A stretch of DNA of 64,000 nucleotides from Cacajao melanocephalus (Eukaryota > Chordata > Mammalia > Primates > Pitheciidae): the NCBI GenBank assembly GCA_963573385.1, contig CAUYLG010066185.1:1-64000 (forward strand), in the 5' to 3' direction. Below, in pieces: positions 13,601 to 25,000 of the stretch. The notes under the pieces are model-generated. The model saw only the letters and a list, made by a program, of their open reading frames with translations. It was not told the origin of the DNA and did not search any database. Positions within the stretch are counted from its first letter, which is position 1; the number at the start of each line of letters is the position of its first letter. The position numbers and the translations under genes are program-made.

Positions 13601-14420
13601 CACATAATGGCTGCCCTGATATATTTAACCTCCACATTATATCTCAGATAATGGGTCTGTAAAATTGAATTGTGTGAAGAGTGGAGTTCTAAAGCTCATT
13701 TGCAGAACATCAAAGAACAAAGAAGAGGAAAAGAATTCTAAATGGGACATTTTGCCCAGCTGGGGCCAAACATTTGTTTCTGTCTGATTTGCATACAGAA
13801 AATAGGTGGTGTAGAAGTGGCTTAACACTATATAGGCTGTCTGCTCATATTACGCAACCAATTAGGATTTGTTAATATCACCCACATCAGAAGCAACTTG
13901 AGAATTATAACATGGAAAATGAAATAGTTCAGAGAATACATAATATATACAAAATAGAATTTCCTTTTTGAGACAAATGTAACGGGCAGAGAGAGAAAAG
14001 GAAATGATACTATCAAATTTTAGATTAATTTTTTATTTTATGAATAACTTTAATAATAGACACTAAGTTTTGAAAAGTACTAAAACGTAAGAATAACCAT
14101 AAAAGTCCATTTAGCTTTTAGTCACTCCTTCCTATCATGGCTAGTACAAAATTTGCTGCTCATATTTATGATGATATTTTCTCAGTAACTTAAAGTCTTT
14201 CAACATTCATGCAAACAAAGCATCACTTTAGAATTGCTGGCATTCTATGCATACAGGCAGGGTTTTTGCAATTTTATTCTTCATGATTTTGCATTTACTA
14301 TTCTTTTATAGAGCGTTTTACAATCTTAGTGATCTGATTAGCAATGTCTAAATATATCCGTATCCAGGTATATTTTCTTTACTGTTTCTCAGTGTAGTTA
14401 AGTGAACCAAAAACCAACTG
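10642..14420. other. Repeat-poor, gene-free unique sequence
   Basis: Over about 3.8 kb I recognise no Alu, L1, MIR, L2 or LTR, only short poly(T) runs (near 11,501 and 12,810) and a 12-bp direct repeat 'atttggaaaagt' at 12,106-12,117 and 12,124-12,135. No convincing exon is visible; the longest frames are under 85 codons. Homeobox-type TAAT/ATTA motifs are frequent (for example 13,568-13,600), but the base composition alone would give many. Confidence 0.5.
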
Positions 14421-14424
14421 AAAT

Positions 14425-14545
14425 TGGTAAAATCTGAGTCAGAATCTCCTGAGGGTGAGACTTAGACACGCATATATTTTGAAATTGCTGCAAGAAATTC
14501 TGAGGGACTTCCTGTGTGCAGACTCCTGGTTTTAGAGGTTAGGGG
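14425..14545 (+). mobile_element. MER5A-like hAT-Charlie DNA transposon remnant
   Basis: The run 'gagtcagaatctcctgaggg..gagacttagacacgcat..cctggttttagagg' parallels MER5A ('tgaatcagaatctctgggggtggggcc..'). Confidence 0.5.
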
Positions 14546-14635
14546 AGTGTGAAGCTCATCGCAGGCTTGTAGCCTCCCTTTATTGTTTTTGAATGACTCC
14601 CTAGATTTTGTGTTTTAAAAAATATTTTTCTTTAA

Positions 14636-15733
14636 ATATTAAAAAAAAGTTTAATGTTTGTGGGTACATAGTGGTTGTATATATTTATGGGGTACATGAG
14701 ATGTTTTGATAGAGGCATGCAATGCATCATAATCACATCATGGAGAATGAGGTATCCATCCCCTCAAGCATTTATCCTCTGGGTTACAAACAACTGTTGT
14801 GTTTTTAAAACATGTTTTAAAATTAGTTTTAAAAATAATAGATTTATTATGCATGTCTGAGGTTTATAACATGATATTATTGGATACATATAGGTAGTAA
14901 AATGGTCACTATAGTGAAACAAAATAACATATCTCTCATCTCACATAGTTTTTTTTGACGAGAGCAGCTAAAATCTAACAAAAATTTTTAATCAATACAA
15001 TTTTTTAATTAATAACTATAGTCTTCACATTGTATATTAGATGATTAGACTTGTTCATCCTACATATCTGCTGCTTCATATACTTTGACCTACATCACCA
15101 TCTTCACTCTCCAACCTCCTAGCATCGATTGCCACTGTTTTATTCTCTATCTTTATACATTTGGCTTTTTTGTTTATTTGTTTGCATTGATAAGTGAGAT
15201 CATGCAATACTTTCTTGCCTGGCTTATTCACTTAGTATAATGTCTTACAGGTTCATCCGTGTTGTGGCAAATGGCAGGATCTCATTCTTTTAAAAGCTGA
15301 CAGACTCTTAGATTGTTTTCACATCTTGGCTATTGTGAATAATGCTGAAGTAAACATGGCAGTGCAAATGCCATTACAAGGGAGTAATTTCATCTCTTTC
15401 GGGTGTATACCTAAAAGTGGGATTGCTGGGTCATAAGTAATTCTATTTAACATTTCTTTAGGAACCTCTATACTGTTTTCTAAAATGGCAGCACCACTCT
15501 ACATTCTCAGCAATAGTGTGCCAGGGTTCCCTTTTCTCCATACCCATGCAAACATTTATCTCTTGTCTTTTTGATAATAGCTATGTGAATGGGTATGAAG
15601 TGATATCTCATTGTGATTTTAACTTTCATTTCTCTTAATGATTAGTGATGTTGGGCACCTTATAATATACCTACTAGATACTTTTATGTGTTCTTTGTAG
15701 AAATGCCTGTTCAGGTGCTTTGGCTATTTTTTT
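14636..15733 (-). mobile_element. Older L1 (L1MA/L1MB-like), 3' part, left half of a split element
   Basis: Read on the minus strand this is the L1 3' UTR (near 14,650-15,100), then the ORF2 C-terminal coding region up to 15,717. Typical antisense L1 landmarks are 'gggtgtatacctaaaagtgggattgctgggtcat' near 15,400 and 'tgataatagctatgtgaatgggtatgaagtgatatctcattg' near 15,570. The copy stops inside ORF2 at 15,733 and resumes in register at 21,312, so it was split by a later L1 insertion. Confidence 0.92.
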
Positions 15734-16857
15734 TTTAATTTTTCTATTTTAATTTTTTAATTTCCATAGGTTATTGGGGAACAGGTGGTGTTTGGTTACA
15801 TGAGTAAGTTCTTCAGTGGTGACTTGTGAGATTTGGGTGCACCCATCACCTAAGCAGTATATACTGCCCTCGATTTGTAGTCTTTTATTCCTCACCCCCT
15901 TCCCACCCTTTCCCCCAGAGTCCCCAAAGTCCATTGTATCATTCCTATGCCTTTGCATCCTCATAGCTTAGCATCCTACCTACGAGTGAGAATGTATGAT
16001 GTTTGGTTTTCTATTCCTGAGTTATTTCACTAAGATTAAGAGTCTCCAATCTCATCCAGGTTGCCGTGAAGGCCATTAATACATTACTTTTCATGGCTGA
16101 GTAGTTTTCCATTGTCTACGTATACACCACAGTTTCTTTATCCACTCATTGACTGATGGGCATTTGGGATGGTTCCACATTTTTGCAATCATGAATTGTG
16201 CTGCTGTAAACATGTGTGTGCAAGTATCTTTATCGTATAATGACTTCTTTTCCTCTGGGTAGATACCCAGTAGTTGAATTGCTGGGTCAAATGGTAGTTC
16301 CACTTTTAGTTCTCTAAGGAATCTCCACACTGTTTTCCATAGTGGTTGTACTGGTTTACATTCCCACCAGCAGTGTAAAAGTATTTCTTGTTTACCACAT
16401 CCATGCCAATATCTATTATTTTTTGATTTTTTGATTATAGCCATTCTAGTAGGAGTAATGTGGTATCACATTGTGGTTTTGATTTGTATTTCCCTAATCA
16501 TTAGTGATGTTGAACTTTTTCTCATGTTTATTAGCCATTTGTACATCTTCTTTTGAGACTTTTCTATTCATGTCTTAGTTCACTTTTTGATAAGATTTTT
16601 TTTTTCTAATTTGTTTGAGTTCATTGTAGATTCTGGATGCTAGTCCTTAGTCAGATGTAAAGATTGTGAAGATTTTCTCCCACTCTGTGGGTTGTCTGTT
16701 TACTCTGTTGACTACTCCTTTTGCTGTGCAAAAGCTCTTTAGTTTAACTAAGTCCCAGCTCTTTATCTTTACTTTTATTGCATTTGCTTTTGGGTTCTTG
16801 ATCATGAAATCCTTGCTTAAGCCGATGCCTAGAAAGGTTTTTCCAATGTTATCTTCT

Positions 16858-16905
16858 GTGTGTGTGTATATATGTATGTATGTATGTGTATATATATATA
16901 TATAC
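16858..16905 (+). repeat. (TG)n-(TATG)n-(TA)n microsatellite at Alu tail
   Basis: Blocks of TG, TATG and TA lie exactly where the antisense Alu should have its T-tail. The microsatellite therefore probably grew out of the Alu poly(A) tail. Confidence 0.93.
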
Positions 16906-17180
16906 AGTCTTACTCTGTCACCCAGGCTGGAGTGCAGTAGTGTGATCTTGGCTCACTGCAACCTCTACCTCTTAGGTTCAAGCGATTATCAAGCCTCACC
17001 CTCCCAAGTAGTTGGGATTACAGGCATGCACCACCATGCCTGGCCAATTTTTGTATTTTTAGTATAGACAGGGTTTCACCATGTTGATCAGGCTGGTCTT
17101 GAACCCCTGATCTCAAGTGATGCCCCTGCCTTGGCCTCCCAAAGTGCTGGGATTACAGACATGAGGTATTGCGCCTGGCT
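16906..17180 (-). mobile_element. Alu (AluS type), antisense, inserted in L1PB ORF2
   Basis: Antisense Alu from 'cagtcttactctgtcaccc' through 'ctgcaacctctacctc', 'ttgggattacaggcatgc' and 'caaagtgctgggattacaga' to 'gcgcctggct'. L1 sequence is interrupted between 'gttatcttct' (ending 16,857) and 'atcgtctagatttttta' (from 17,181). A short imperfect target duplication is visible: 16,851-16,857 'atcttct' against 17,181-17,187 'atcgtct'. Confidence 0.95.
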
Positions 17181-17242
17181 ATCGTCTAGATTTTTTATAG
17201 TCCTAGGTCTTAGATTTAAGTCCTTGATCCATCTTGAGTTGA

Positions 17243-17278
17243 GTTTTGTATAAAGGGAGAGTTTTGTATAAAGGGAGA
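17243..17278 (+). repeat. Perfect 18-bp tandem duplication inside L1 ORF2
   Basis: 'gttttgtataaagggaga' occurs twice with no gap (17,243-17,260 and 17,261-17,278). In the minus-strand ORF2 frame it duplicates six residues (SLYTKL twice), so it kept the frame. It is not part of the usual L1 consensus. Confidence 0.97.
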
Positions 17279-19745
17279 GATGAGGATCTAGTTTTTTTTT
17301 CCTACCTGTGGCTTGCCAATTATCCCAGCACCATTTGTTTAATAGGATGTCCTTTCCCCATTTTATGTTTTTGTTTGCTTTGTCAAAGATCAATTGGCTG
17401 TAAGTATTTGGATTTATTTCTGGGTTTTCTATGCTGCTTCATTGGTCTACGTGCCTATTTTGTGTAGCAGTAGTATGCTGTTTTGGTGACTATGGCCTTA
17501 TAGTATAGTTTGCAATTAGGTAATGTGATGCCTCCAGATTTGTTCTTTTTGCTTATTCTTGCTTTGGTTATGCAGGCTCTTTTATGGTTCCACATGAATT
17601 TTAGGATTGTTTTTTCTAGTTCTGTGATAAATGATAGTGGTATTTTGATGAGAATTGTGTTGAATTTGTAGATTGCTTTTGGTAGTATGGTCATTTTCAC
17701 AATATTGATTCTACCCATCCATGAGCATGGGATGTGTTTCCATTTGTTTGTGTCATCTATGATTTCTTTCAGAGTTTTCCTTGCAGAGATGTTTCACCTC
17801 CTTGGTTAGATATATGCCTAAGTATTTTATTTCATTTTTTGCAGCTATTGTAAAAGGGATTGAGTTCTTGATTTGATTCTCAGCTTGATCACTGTTGGTG
17901 CATGGCAGAGCTAGTGATTTGTATACATTAATTTTCCATTCAGAAACTTTGCTGAATTCTTTTATTAGTTCTAGGAGCTTTTTGAAGGAGTCTTTAAAGT
18001 TTACTAGGTATACAATTACATCATCGGCAAACAGCAGCAGTTTGACTTCTTCTTTACTGATTTGGATGCTCTTTATCTCTTTCTTTTGTCTGATTGCTCC
18101 GGCTAGGACTTCCAGACTATGTTGAAGAAAAGTGGTGAGAGTGGCATCCTTGTCTTGTTCTGGTTCTCAGTGGGAAGGCTTTCAACTGCTCCTCATTCAG
18201 TATTATACTGAATACTTGTTGGCTGTGGGTTAGTCATAGATGGCTTTTATTACATTGAGGTATGTCCCTTATGTGCTGATTTTGCTGAGAGTTTTAATCA
18301 AAAAGGGATGCTGAATTTTGTTGAATGTTTTTTCTGTGTCTATTGAGATGATTATTTTTGTTTTTAATTCTGTTTATGTGGTGTATCACATTTATTGACT
18401 TGCATATGTTAAACCATCCCTTCATCCCTGGTATGAAACCCACTTGATCATGTTGGATAATCTTTTGGATATGTTATTGGATTTGGTTGGCTAGTATTTT
18501 GTTAAGAATTTTTGCATCTACATCAGGGATATTGGTCTGTCTTAAATTTTTTTTTTGGTTATATACTATCTTGGTGTTAGTATTAGGGTGATACTGGCTT
18601 CACTGGATGATTTAGGGAGGATTCTGTCTTTCTGTATCTTGTGGAATAGTGTCAGTAGGATTGGTACTAATGCGTCTTTGAATGTCTTGTAGAATTCAGC
18701 TGTGAATCCTTCTGGTCCTGGACATTCTTTTGTTGGTAATTTTTAAATTGCCATTTCAATCTTGCTGCTTGTTATTAGTCTATTCATGGTATCTAATTCT
18801 TTCTGATTTAAGTTAGCAGGGTTGTATGTTCTCAGGAATTTAGTAATCTCCTCTAGGTTTTCTAGTTTATACGTGTAAAGGTGTTCAAAGCAGCCTTGAA
18901 TAATCTTTTGTATTTCTGTAGTATCAGTTGTAATATCTCCTGTTTTGTTTCTTATTTGGATTTCCTCTTTTCTTTTTTTGGTTAATCTTGCTCATGGTCT
19001 ATCAATTTTACTTATCTTTTCAAAGAACCAGCTTTTTTTGTTTGTTTGTTTTTGTTTTTGGCTTCAATTTCATTTAGTCCTGCTTTAATCTTGGTTATTT
19101 ATTTTCTTCTGCTGAATTTGGGTTTGGCTTGTCCTTGGTTCTGTAGTTTTTTCAGGTGTGACCTTAGATTGTCTGTTTGTGCTCTTTCAGTCTTTTTGAT
19201 GTAGGCATTTAGGGCTATAAACGTTCCTCTTAGCATCACCTTTGCTGTGTCTCAGAGGTTTTGATAGGTTGTGTTACTACTGTCATTCAGTTCAAAGAAT
19301 TTTTAAATTTTCATCTTGATTTCATTATTGACCTAATGATCATTCAGGAGCAGGTTATTTTTCTGTGTATTTGCTTGGTTTTGAAGGTTCCTTTTAGAGT
19401 TGATTTTCAGTTTTACTCCACTGTGATCTAAGAGAGTGCTTGATATAATTTCAATTTTCTTAAATATATTGAGGCTTATTTTGTGGCCTATCATATGGTC
19501 TTTGAAAAAGTTCCATGCACTGATGAATAGAATGTATATTCTGTGGTTGTTGGGTAGAATGTTCTGTAAATATCTGTTAAGTCCGTTTGTTCTAGGTGTA
19601 GTTTAAATCCATTGTTTCTTTGTTGACTTTCTGTCTTGATGACCTGTCTAGTGCTGTCAGTGGAGTATTGAAGTCCCCCACTATTATTGTGTTGCCGTCT
19701 ATCTCATGTCTTAGGTCTATTAGTAATTGTTTTATAAATTTGATG

Positions 19746-21311
19746 CCTCCTTGATTAGCTTAATAAGTGACCTTCTGTTCTTTTTCAGGTAAATCAGGGA
19801 TTTCTTCTTGGCTTGATTCAATTTCTGGTGAGCTAGTGTGATTTTTGTGGGAGGGTTAAAGAACTTTGTTTTGTCACATTACCAGAGTTGGTTTTCTGGT
19901 TCTTTTTCATTCGGGTAGGCTCTGTCAGAGAGAAGGTCTAGGGCTCAAGGCTGTTCAGATTCTTTTGTCCCACGAGGTGTTCCCTTAATATAGTACTCTT
20001 CCCATTTTCCTAGGGATATGGCCTTCTGAGAGCTGAGCTATAGTGATTGTTATCTCTCTTCAGAACTAGCTACCTATCAGGTCTACCAGGCTCCAGGCTG
20101 GTACTGGGCATTTCTGCACACACTCCTGTGATGTGAATCATCTGTGGATCTCTTAGCCATGATACCAGCACCTGCTCCAGTGGAGGTGGCAGGGGGGTGA
20201 AATGGACTCTGTGAGGGTCCTTAGTTTTGATTAACTATTTTTGTGCTGGTTGGCCTCCTACCAGGAGGTGGTGCTTTCAAGAGAGCATCTGGGGTGATGG
20301 TATGGGAGAATCAGGTGGTGGGCAGGACCCTAGAATTCCCAAGAATGTGTGTCCTTTGTCTTCAGCTACAAGAAAGGGTAGGGAAGAACCATCAGGTGGG
20401 GGAAGGGCTAGGCATGCCTCAGCTCAGTCTTGCCTTGGGCAGGTCTTCCTGTGGCTGCTTTGGGGGATGGGGATGTGGTTTGAGGTCAATGGAGTTATGT
20501 TCCTAGGAGGATTATGGCTGCGTCTGCTGTGTCACACAGGTTGTCAGGGAAGTGGGGAAAAGGTGGCAGTTACAGGCCTCACCCAGCTTCCGCAAAACCC
20601 AGAAGGCAGGTCTCACTCCCACCATGCCCCCCACAACAGTACTGAGTCTGTTTCCAGGCAATGGGTGAGCAGGGCTGAGAACATGCCCCAGGCTACCAGC
20701 CTCCCTACTGCAAAAGCAAGTAGGGCTTTTGTTCTTCCCCGCCTGTGGAGTTGGCACACAGGAGTCACACCTTCCCCGAAGTTCTGGCCTGGAGACTTCT
20801 CATTCAGTTGGAATTGTTACAAAGTTCAGCTGCAGATTTCTTTCTCTCTGTGCCCTTTTCTCAGTTCCACTGACTGCCCTCCGCAGGTAGCCCTGTGAGA
20901 CAAGTCAGAAATGGCTTCCCTGGGAACCTAGAGATCCCACAGGGCTTTTCTCACTGCTACCTCTTCTCCTGTATTTTACTCTGCTCTCCAAATTGACTCA
21001 GCTCCAGGTGAGGTCAGAATCGTCTCCTGTGATCTAGATCTTCAAGTTCCCAAGTGAGGATGTGTGTTTCGGGGCAGATAATCTCCCCTTCCCACTTCCA
21101 CAGTTTGAGCACTCATAGTATTTGGTGTGTCTCCCAGATCCTTTAGGAGCAATCTGCTTCCTTCAGAGGGTGCGTGGGTTCTCTTGGCTTTCCTGAATTA
21201 TTCCTGCAGTAGTTCTGGAGCAAAAGTTCATGATGTGAGACTCCACATGTTGCTCTGTCCATCTGAGTGGGAGCTGAAATCTAGTCCTGCCTCCAATCTG
21301 CCGTGATCCTC
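19746..21311 (-). mobile_element. L1PB-type 5' UTR plus ORF1 N-terminus
   Basis: Read on the minus strand from 21,311, this is GC-richer L1 5' UTR, then an ATG at 19,910-19,908. The following frame opens MKKNQKTNSGNVTKQSS, the N-terminus style of old primate L1 ORF1. That frame meets a stop after about 25 codons, and the ORF1-like sequence ends at the deletion junction near 19,745. The 5' UTR is where L1 has its internal promoter. In younger L1s it also has an antisense promoter; whether this old copy retains either cannot be seen. Confidence 0.85.
20302..20898 (+). other. Open frame of 198 codons antisense to the L1PB 5' UTR
   Basis: This is the longest continuous open frame in the window. 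It extends upstream to 20,227, where the first codon is TTG, so the first ATG is at 20,302. It lies wholly antisense to the L1 5' UTR. The predicted product is Gly/Ser/Trp-rich with no recognised domain or signal. Younger primate L1s carry a short antisense ORF0 in the 5' UTR, but I see no established relation to this frame. The GC-rich composition lowers stop frequency, so chance is a real alternative. Confidence 0.3.
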
Positions 21312-22080
21312 CTTTGTCTATTTTTTAATTGAGTTATTTGTTTTTCTGCTATTAGGTTGTAAGTGTTCTTTATAAATTTCAGATATTAATCCCTCATTAA
21401 ATATGTAGTTTGTAAATATTTTTTCCAGTTCATAGTTGCCTTTTCATTTTGCGGATTATTTCCTTTGTTATACAGAAGTGTTTTAGTTTGATATAGTACC
21501 ATTCATTTATTTTTCTTTTGTAGCCTGAGTTTTTGCTGTGATAGCCAAAAAATTGTCAAGGCCAATATTAAGGAGCTTTTCCCCTGTTCTCTACAAAGAA
21601 TTTTGTGGTTTCGGGTCTTACATTTAGGTCTTTTACCCATTTTGAGTTGATTTTTGTGTATAGGGTATTATAAGGGACCAATTCTTTCGCATGCAGAAAA
21701 AGAATTTTTTTCCCAGCACCATATTTATGAAAGTATCCATTCTCCATTGTGTCCTCCTGGTGTTTTTGTTGACAACCATTGTGTCCTCCTGGTGCTTTTG
21801 GTGAATGTATATATTTGAACTTATTTCTGGGGTCTCTCTTCTGTTCCATTCATCCATGTTTCTATTTTTATGTCAGCATGAAACTGTTTTGATTATTATA
21901 TCTTTGTAGTATAACTTTAAACCAGGAAGCATTATGCTTTCAATTTTATCTTTCTTAGTACTGACTTCAACTATTCCAGATTTTTTGTGATTCCACATAC
22001 AGTTTAGGATTTTTTTTTCTATTGCTGTGAAAAATGCATTGGAGTTTTTAATGGTAAAGGATCATGGTTTACAATATTTT
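21312..22080 (-). mobile_element. Older L1, right half of the split element (ORF2)
   Basis: This continues the 14,636-15,733 element in register after the target duplication. Antisense ORF2 landmarks include 'gagttatttgtttttctgctattaggttgtaagtgttct' and 'ggtcttacatttaggtcttttacccattttgagttga'. It ends in the reverse transcriptase coding part ('tgtgaaaaatgcattggag' near 22,026). The next element begins at about 22,081, so this copy is either 5'-truncated there or was cut by its neighbour. Confidence 0.88.
21744..21807 (+). repeat. Imperfect 32-bp tandem duplication in L1
   Basis: 'ccattgtgtcctcctggtg' is repeated at 21,744-21,762 and 21,776-21,794, each followed by a similar 'ttttggtga' or 'tttttgttga' end. 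This is a local duplication within the older L1. Confidence 0.9.
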
Positions 22081-25000
22081 TAAATTATATTTTAAATAAA
22101 TTTTTGACAAATAATTGTGTGTATTTGTGGGGAGCAACATGATGTTTTGATCTATGTATACATGATAGATTCAATCAAACGAATTAACATATCCATCAGC
22201 TCACCAACTTATCATTTTTGTGGTAAGGATATTAAAAAATCTGGTCTTTTAACAATTTTGAAATATGTAATACATTATTATTAACTGTGTTCACCATGCA
22301 GTGCAATAGAGCCCTAAATTTATTCCTCTAGTCTAACCGAAGCTTTGTACCCTTTAATCAAGATTATCCCTTTGCCTCTCCTTTTGCCCCCTTCTACAAA
22401 CCTCTGGTAACCACCTTCTACTCTGTTTCTATGAGGGCAACTGTTTTAGATTCCACATGTAAGTGCCTAATACAATATTTGTCTTTCTGTATCTGGCTTA
22501 CCTTACTTAGCATCACGTTTTCTGTATTCATTCATGTTGTTTTGAATGACAGAATCCCACCCCCGCCCCCCCCCCTTTTTTTTAAGGCTGTGTAGTATCC
22601 CAAATACTATATTCACATATGTAAAATATTTTTTATCCATTCATTTGTTTTTGAACACTAAGATTGCTTCAATCTCTCTGCTACTGTGAGTAATGCTGAA
22701 ATGAACACAGGAGTGCAGATATCCCTTTGACATAGTCATTTTAATTTCTTTAAATATATACTATAAAGTGGAATTGCTGTATCACCTGGTAGTTTTATTT
22801 TTATTTTTTGGAACTTTCATACTGTTTTTCATAATGGTTATACTAATTTACATTTTCACCAACAGTGTACTAGGGTTCCCTTTTTTCCACATTCTTGTCA
22901 ACACTTGTTATTATTCACTTTTTTGATGACAGCCATTCTAACAGGTGTGAGGTGACATCTCATGGTGATTTTAATTTACATTTCCCTGGTGATTAGAGAT
23001 GTTAAGCATTTTTCCATACATCTGTTGGACATTTGTATTTATTCTTCTGAGAAACGTTTCTTCAGATTTTTTGCTCATTTTTAAATTGGGTTGTTTTCTT
23101 GCTGTTGAGTTGTTTGAGTTCTTTATATATTTTGGATATGCCAGATACATGTTTTGCAAATATTTTCTCTCCTTTTGTGAACTATCTCTTCACTTTTTTA
23201 ATTGTTTTCTTTGTGGTGCAGAAGCTTTTTAGTTAGATGCAATTAGGTTTGCCTATCTTTGCTTTTGTTGCCTGGGCTTTTGGAATCCTATTTAAAAAGT
23301 CATTTCCCAGACCAATGTTAGGGAGATTTTTCTTTATGTTTTCTTTCAGTAGCTGTAGTTTTACGTCTTACACTTAAAGCTTTTGTCTACTTTGAGTTGA
23401 GTTTTGTATATAGTTTAGTTAAGAGTCTGGTTTTATTCTTCTGCATGTGGATATCCAGTTTTCCCAACATTATTTATTGAAGAGACGGTCTTTTCCCCAT
23501 TGTGTACTCTTGGCATAGTTTATCAAAAAATCAATTGACTGTAAATAGCTCCGTTTATTTTCGTGCTTTCTCTACTGTTTTCTTGGTTGATATGTGTGTT
23601 CTTATGCGAGTATTATGCTGTTTTGATTGCAGTAGACTTCTAATCTATTTTAAACCAAGGAAGTATGATGCTTCCAGCTTTCTTCTTTTTGCTCAGGATT
23701 ACTTATTCTATTAAGGATCTCTTATGGTTCTATATTAGGATATTTTTTTCTATTTCTGTGAAAAATACCATTGGAATTTTGATGGGAATTGTATTGAATT
23801 TGTAGATTGCTTTACATAATATGAACATTTTAACAACATTAATTCTTTCAGTCCATAAACATGAAATAGCTTTTTATTTTTTGTGTTTTTCATTTTTTTC
23901 ATTAATGTTTTATAGATTTCGGTGTACAGCTCTTTCATCTCCTTGATTAACTTTACTCTTATTATTTTACTTATTTTATTTTTTGTGCTATTGTAAGTGG
24001 AATTGTTTTCTTAATTTATTTTTTGGATTGTTCATTGTTAGTGTATAGAGATGTTAGTGATTTTTGTATGTCGTTTTTATAACCTACAACTTTATTGAAT
24101 TTATCCATCTTAACTTTTTTTGGGGGGGTGGAGTCTTTGAAGTTTTTTATATGTAAGATGATGTCATCAGCGTCAGAGACAATTTTGCTTTTTCATTTCA
24201 TACATGGATGTCTTTTATTTCTTTTTCTTGCCTAATTCCTCTGGCTGGTACTTTCAATACTATGTTGAATAAATGTGGCAAGAGTGGGCATCCCTACCTT
24301 GTAGTGGGTCTTAGTGGAAAAGTTTTCAGTTGTTTCCCAATTATTTGGATTTAAGCTGTGAATATTTAAAAAATGAACTTTATTATCTTGAGAAACTTTC
24401 TTTCTATACCTAAACTGTTAAAAGTTTTTATCAAGAAAGGAGATTGAACTTTGTCAAATGCTTTTTCTGTGTCAATTAATTCTGTGAATTTTAAGTTATT
24501 CTGTTAATGTAATATATTACATTGATTGATCTGCACATGTTAAATCAGACTTGCATGCCCACAATAAATACCAGTTGGTCATGATGTATAATATTTTTGA
24601 TGTATTATTAAGTTTGGTTTCTTTGTATTTCATTGAGGATTTTTCCACCAAGTTTCATCAGACATACTGGCCGGTAGCTGTTTTCTCTTCTTGCAGTGTC
24701 TTAGTCTGACTTAGATGTTACCAAGGTGATCTTGGCCTTGTAAAACATGCTTGTATATGTTCCCTCTAGCTCTATTTTTTAAGTAAATGTTTATAAAGTA
24801 TTGGTAATACTTCTTTTTAAATGTTTTGTACAATTCAGCTATGAAGTCATCTAATCTTGATGGCTTTGGATTAGATGGCATCTAATCTTTTCTTCTTTGG
24901 AAGGTTTCTAATTACTACTTCAGTCTTTATTTTTTTTATTGGCCTATTTAAGCTTTCTATTTATTCCTGATTCAATCTTGGTAGGTTATATTTTTCTAGC

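Larger units (their letters stand above)
15985..19742 (-). pseudogene. L1 ORF2 pseudogene (endonuclease part, reverse transcriptase, C-terminal domain), Alu-interrupted
   Basis: This encodes a dead copy of the L1 endonuclease/reverse transcriptase. Readable pieces: the C-terminal 117-codon frame (16,444-16,091) has the L1 zinc-knuckle-like region [16 protein letters not shown] and the FDPAI-LLGIYP motif. The frame 17,718-17,455 carries [17 protein letters not shown] and GGITLP--KLYYKA. The reverse transcriptase FADD motif is intact at 18,020-18,031 (minus). The segment near 19,700-19,620 is the endonuclease part with LDRSSRQKVNKE-like wording. The first part of the endonuclease domain is deleted, many stops and frameshifts are present, and an Alu interrupts it at 16,858-17,180. 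It cannot give an active protein. Confidence 0.92.
15734..21311 (-). mobile_element. Nested L1 (L1PB / old L1PA-type) with 5' UTR, internally deleted
   Basis: On the minus strand the order is: 5' UTR from 21,311 to about 19,911; ORF1 start at 19,910; a deletion junction near 19,742-19,746; ORF2 from the endonuclease domain to the C-terminus (about 19,742-15,985); then the 3' UTR and a poly(A) seen as T-rich at 15,734-15,765. Flanks 15,718-15,732 'ctttggctatttttt' and 21,312-21,326 'ctttgtctatttttt' form a 15-bp target duplication with one mismatch, inside an older L1. An Alu later inserted at 16,858-17,180. The copy is near complete except for the missing ORF1 body and ORF2 start. Confidence 0.93.

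Noticed and set aside
16091..16444. 117-codon minus frame as a gene
   Set aside because: It is the C-terminal piece of a broken L1 ORF2 within an L1PB-type copy.
20227..20301. Apparent N-terminal extension of the antisense L1 5' UTR frame
   Set aside because: The first codon at 20,227 is TTG. The first ATG is at 20,302, so the extension is not a normal eukaryotic start.
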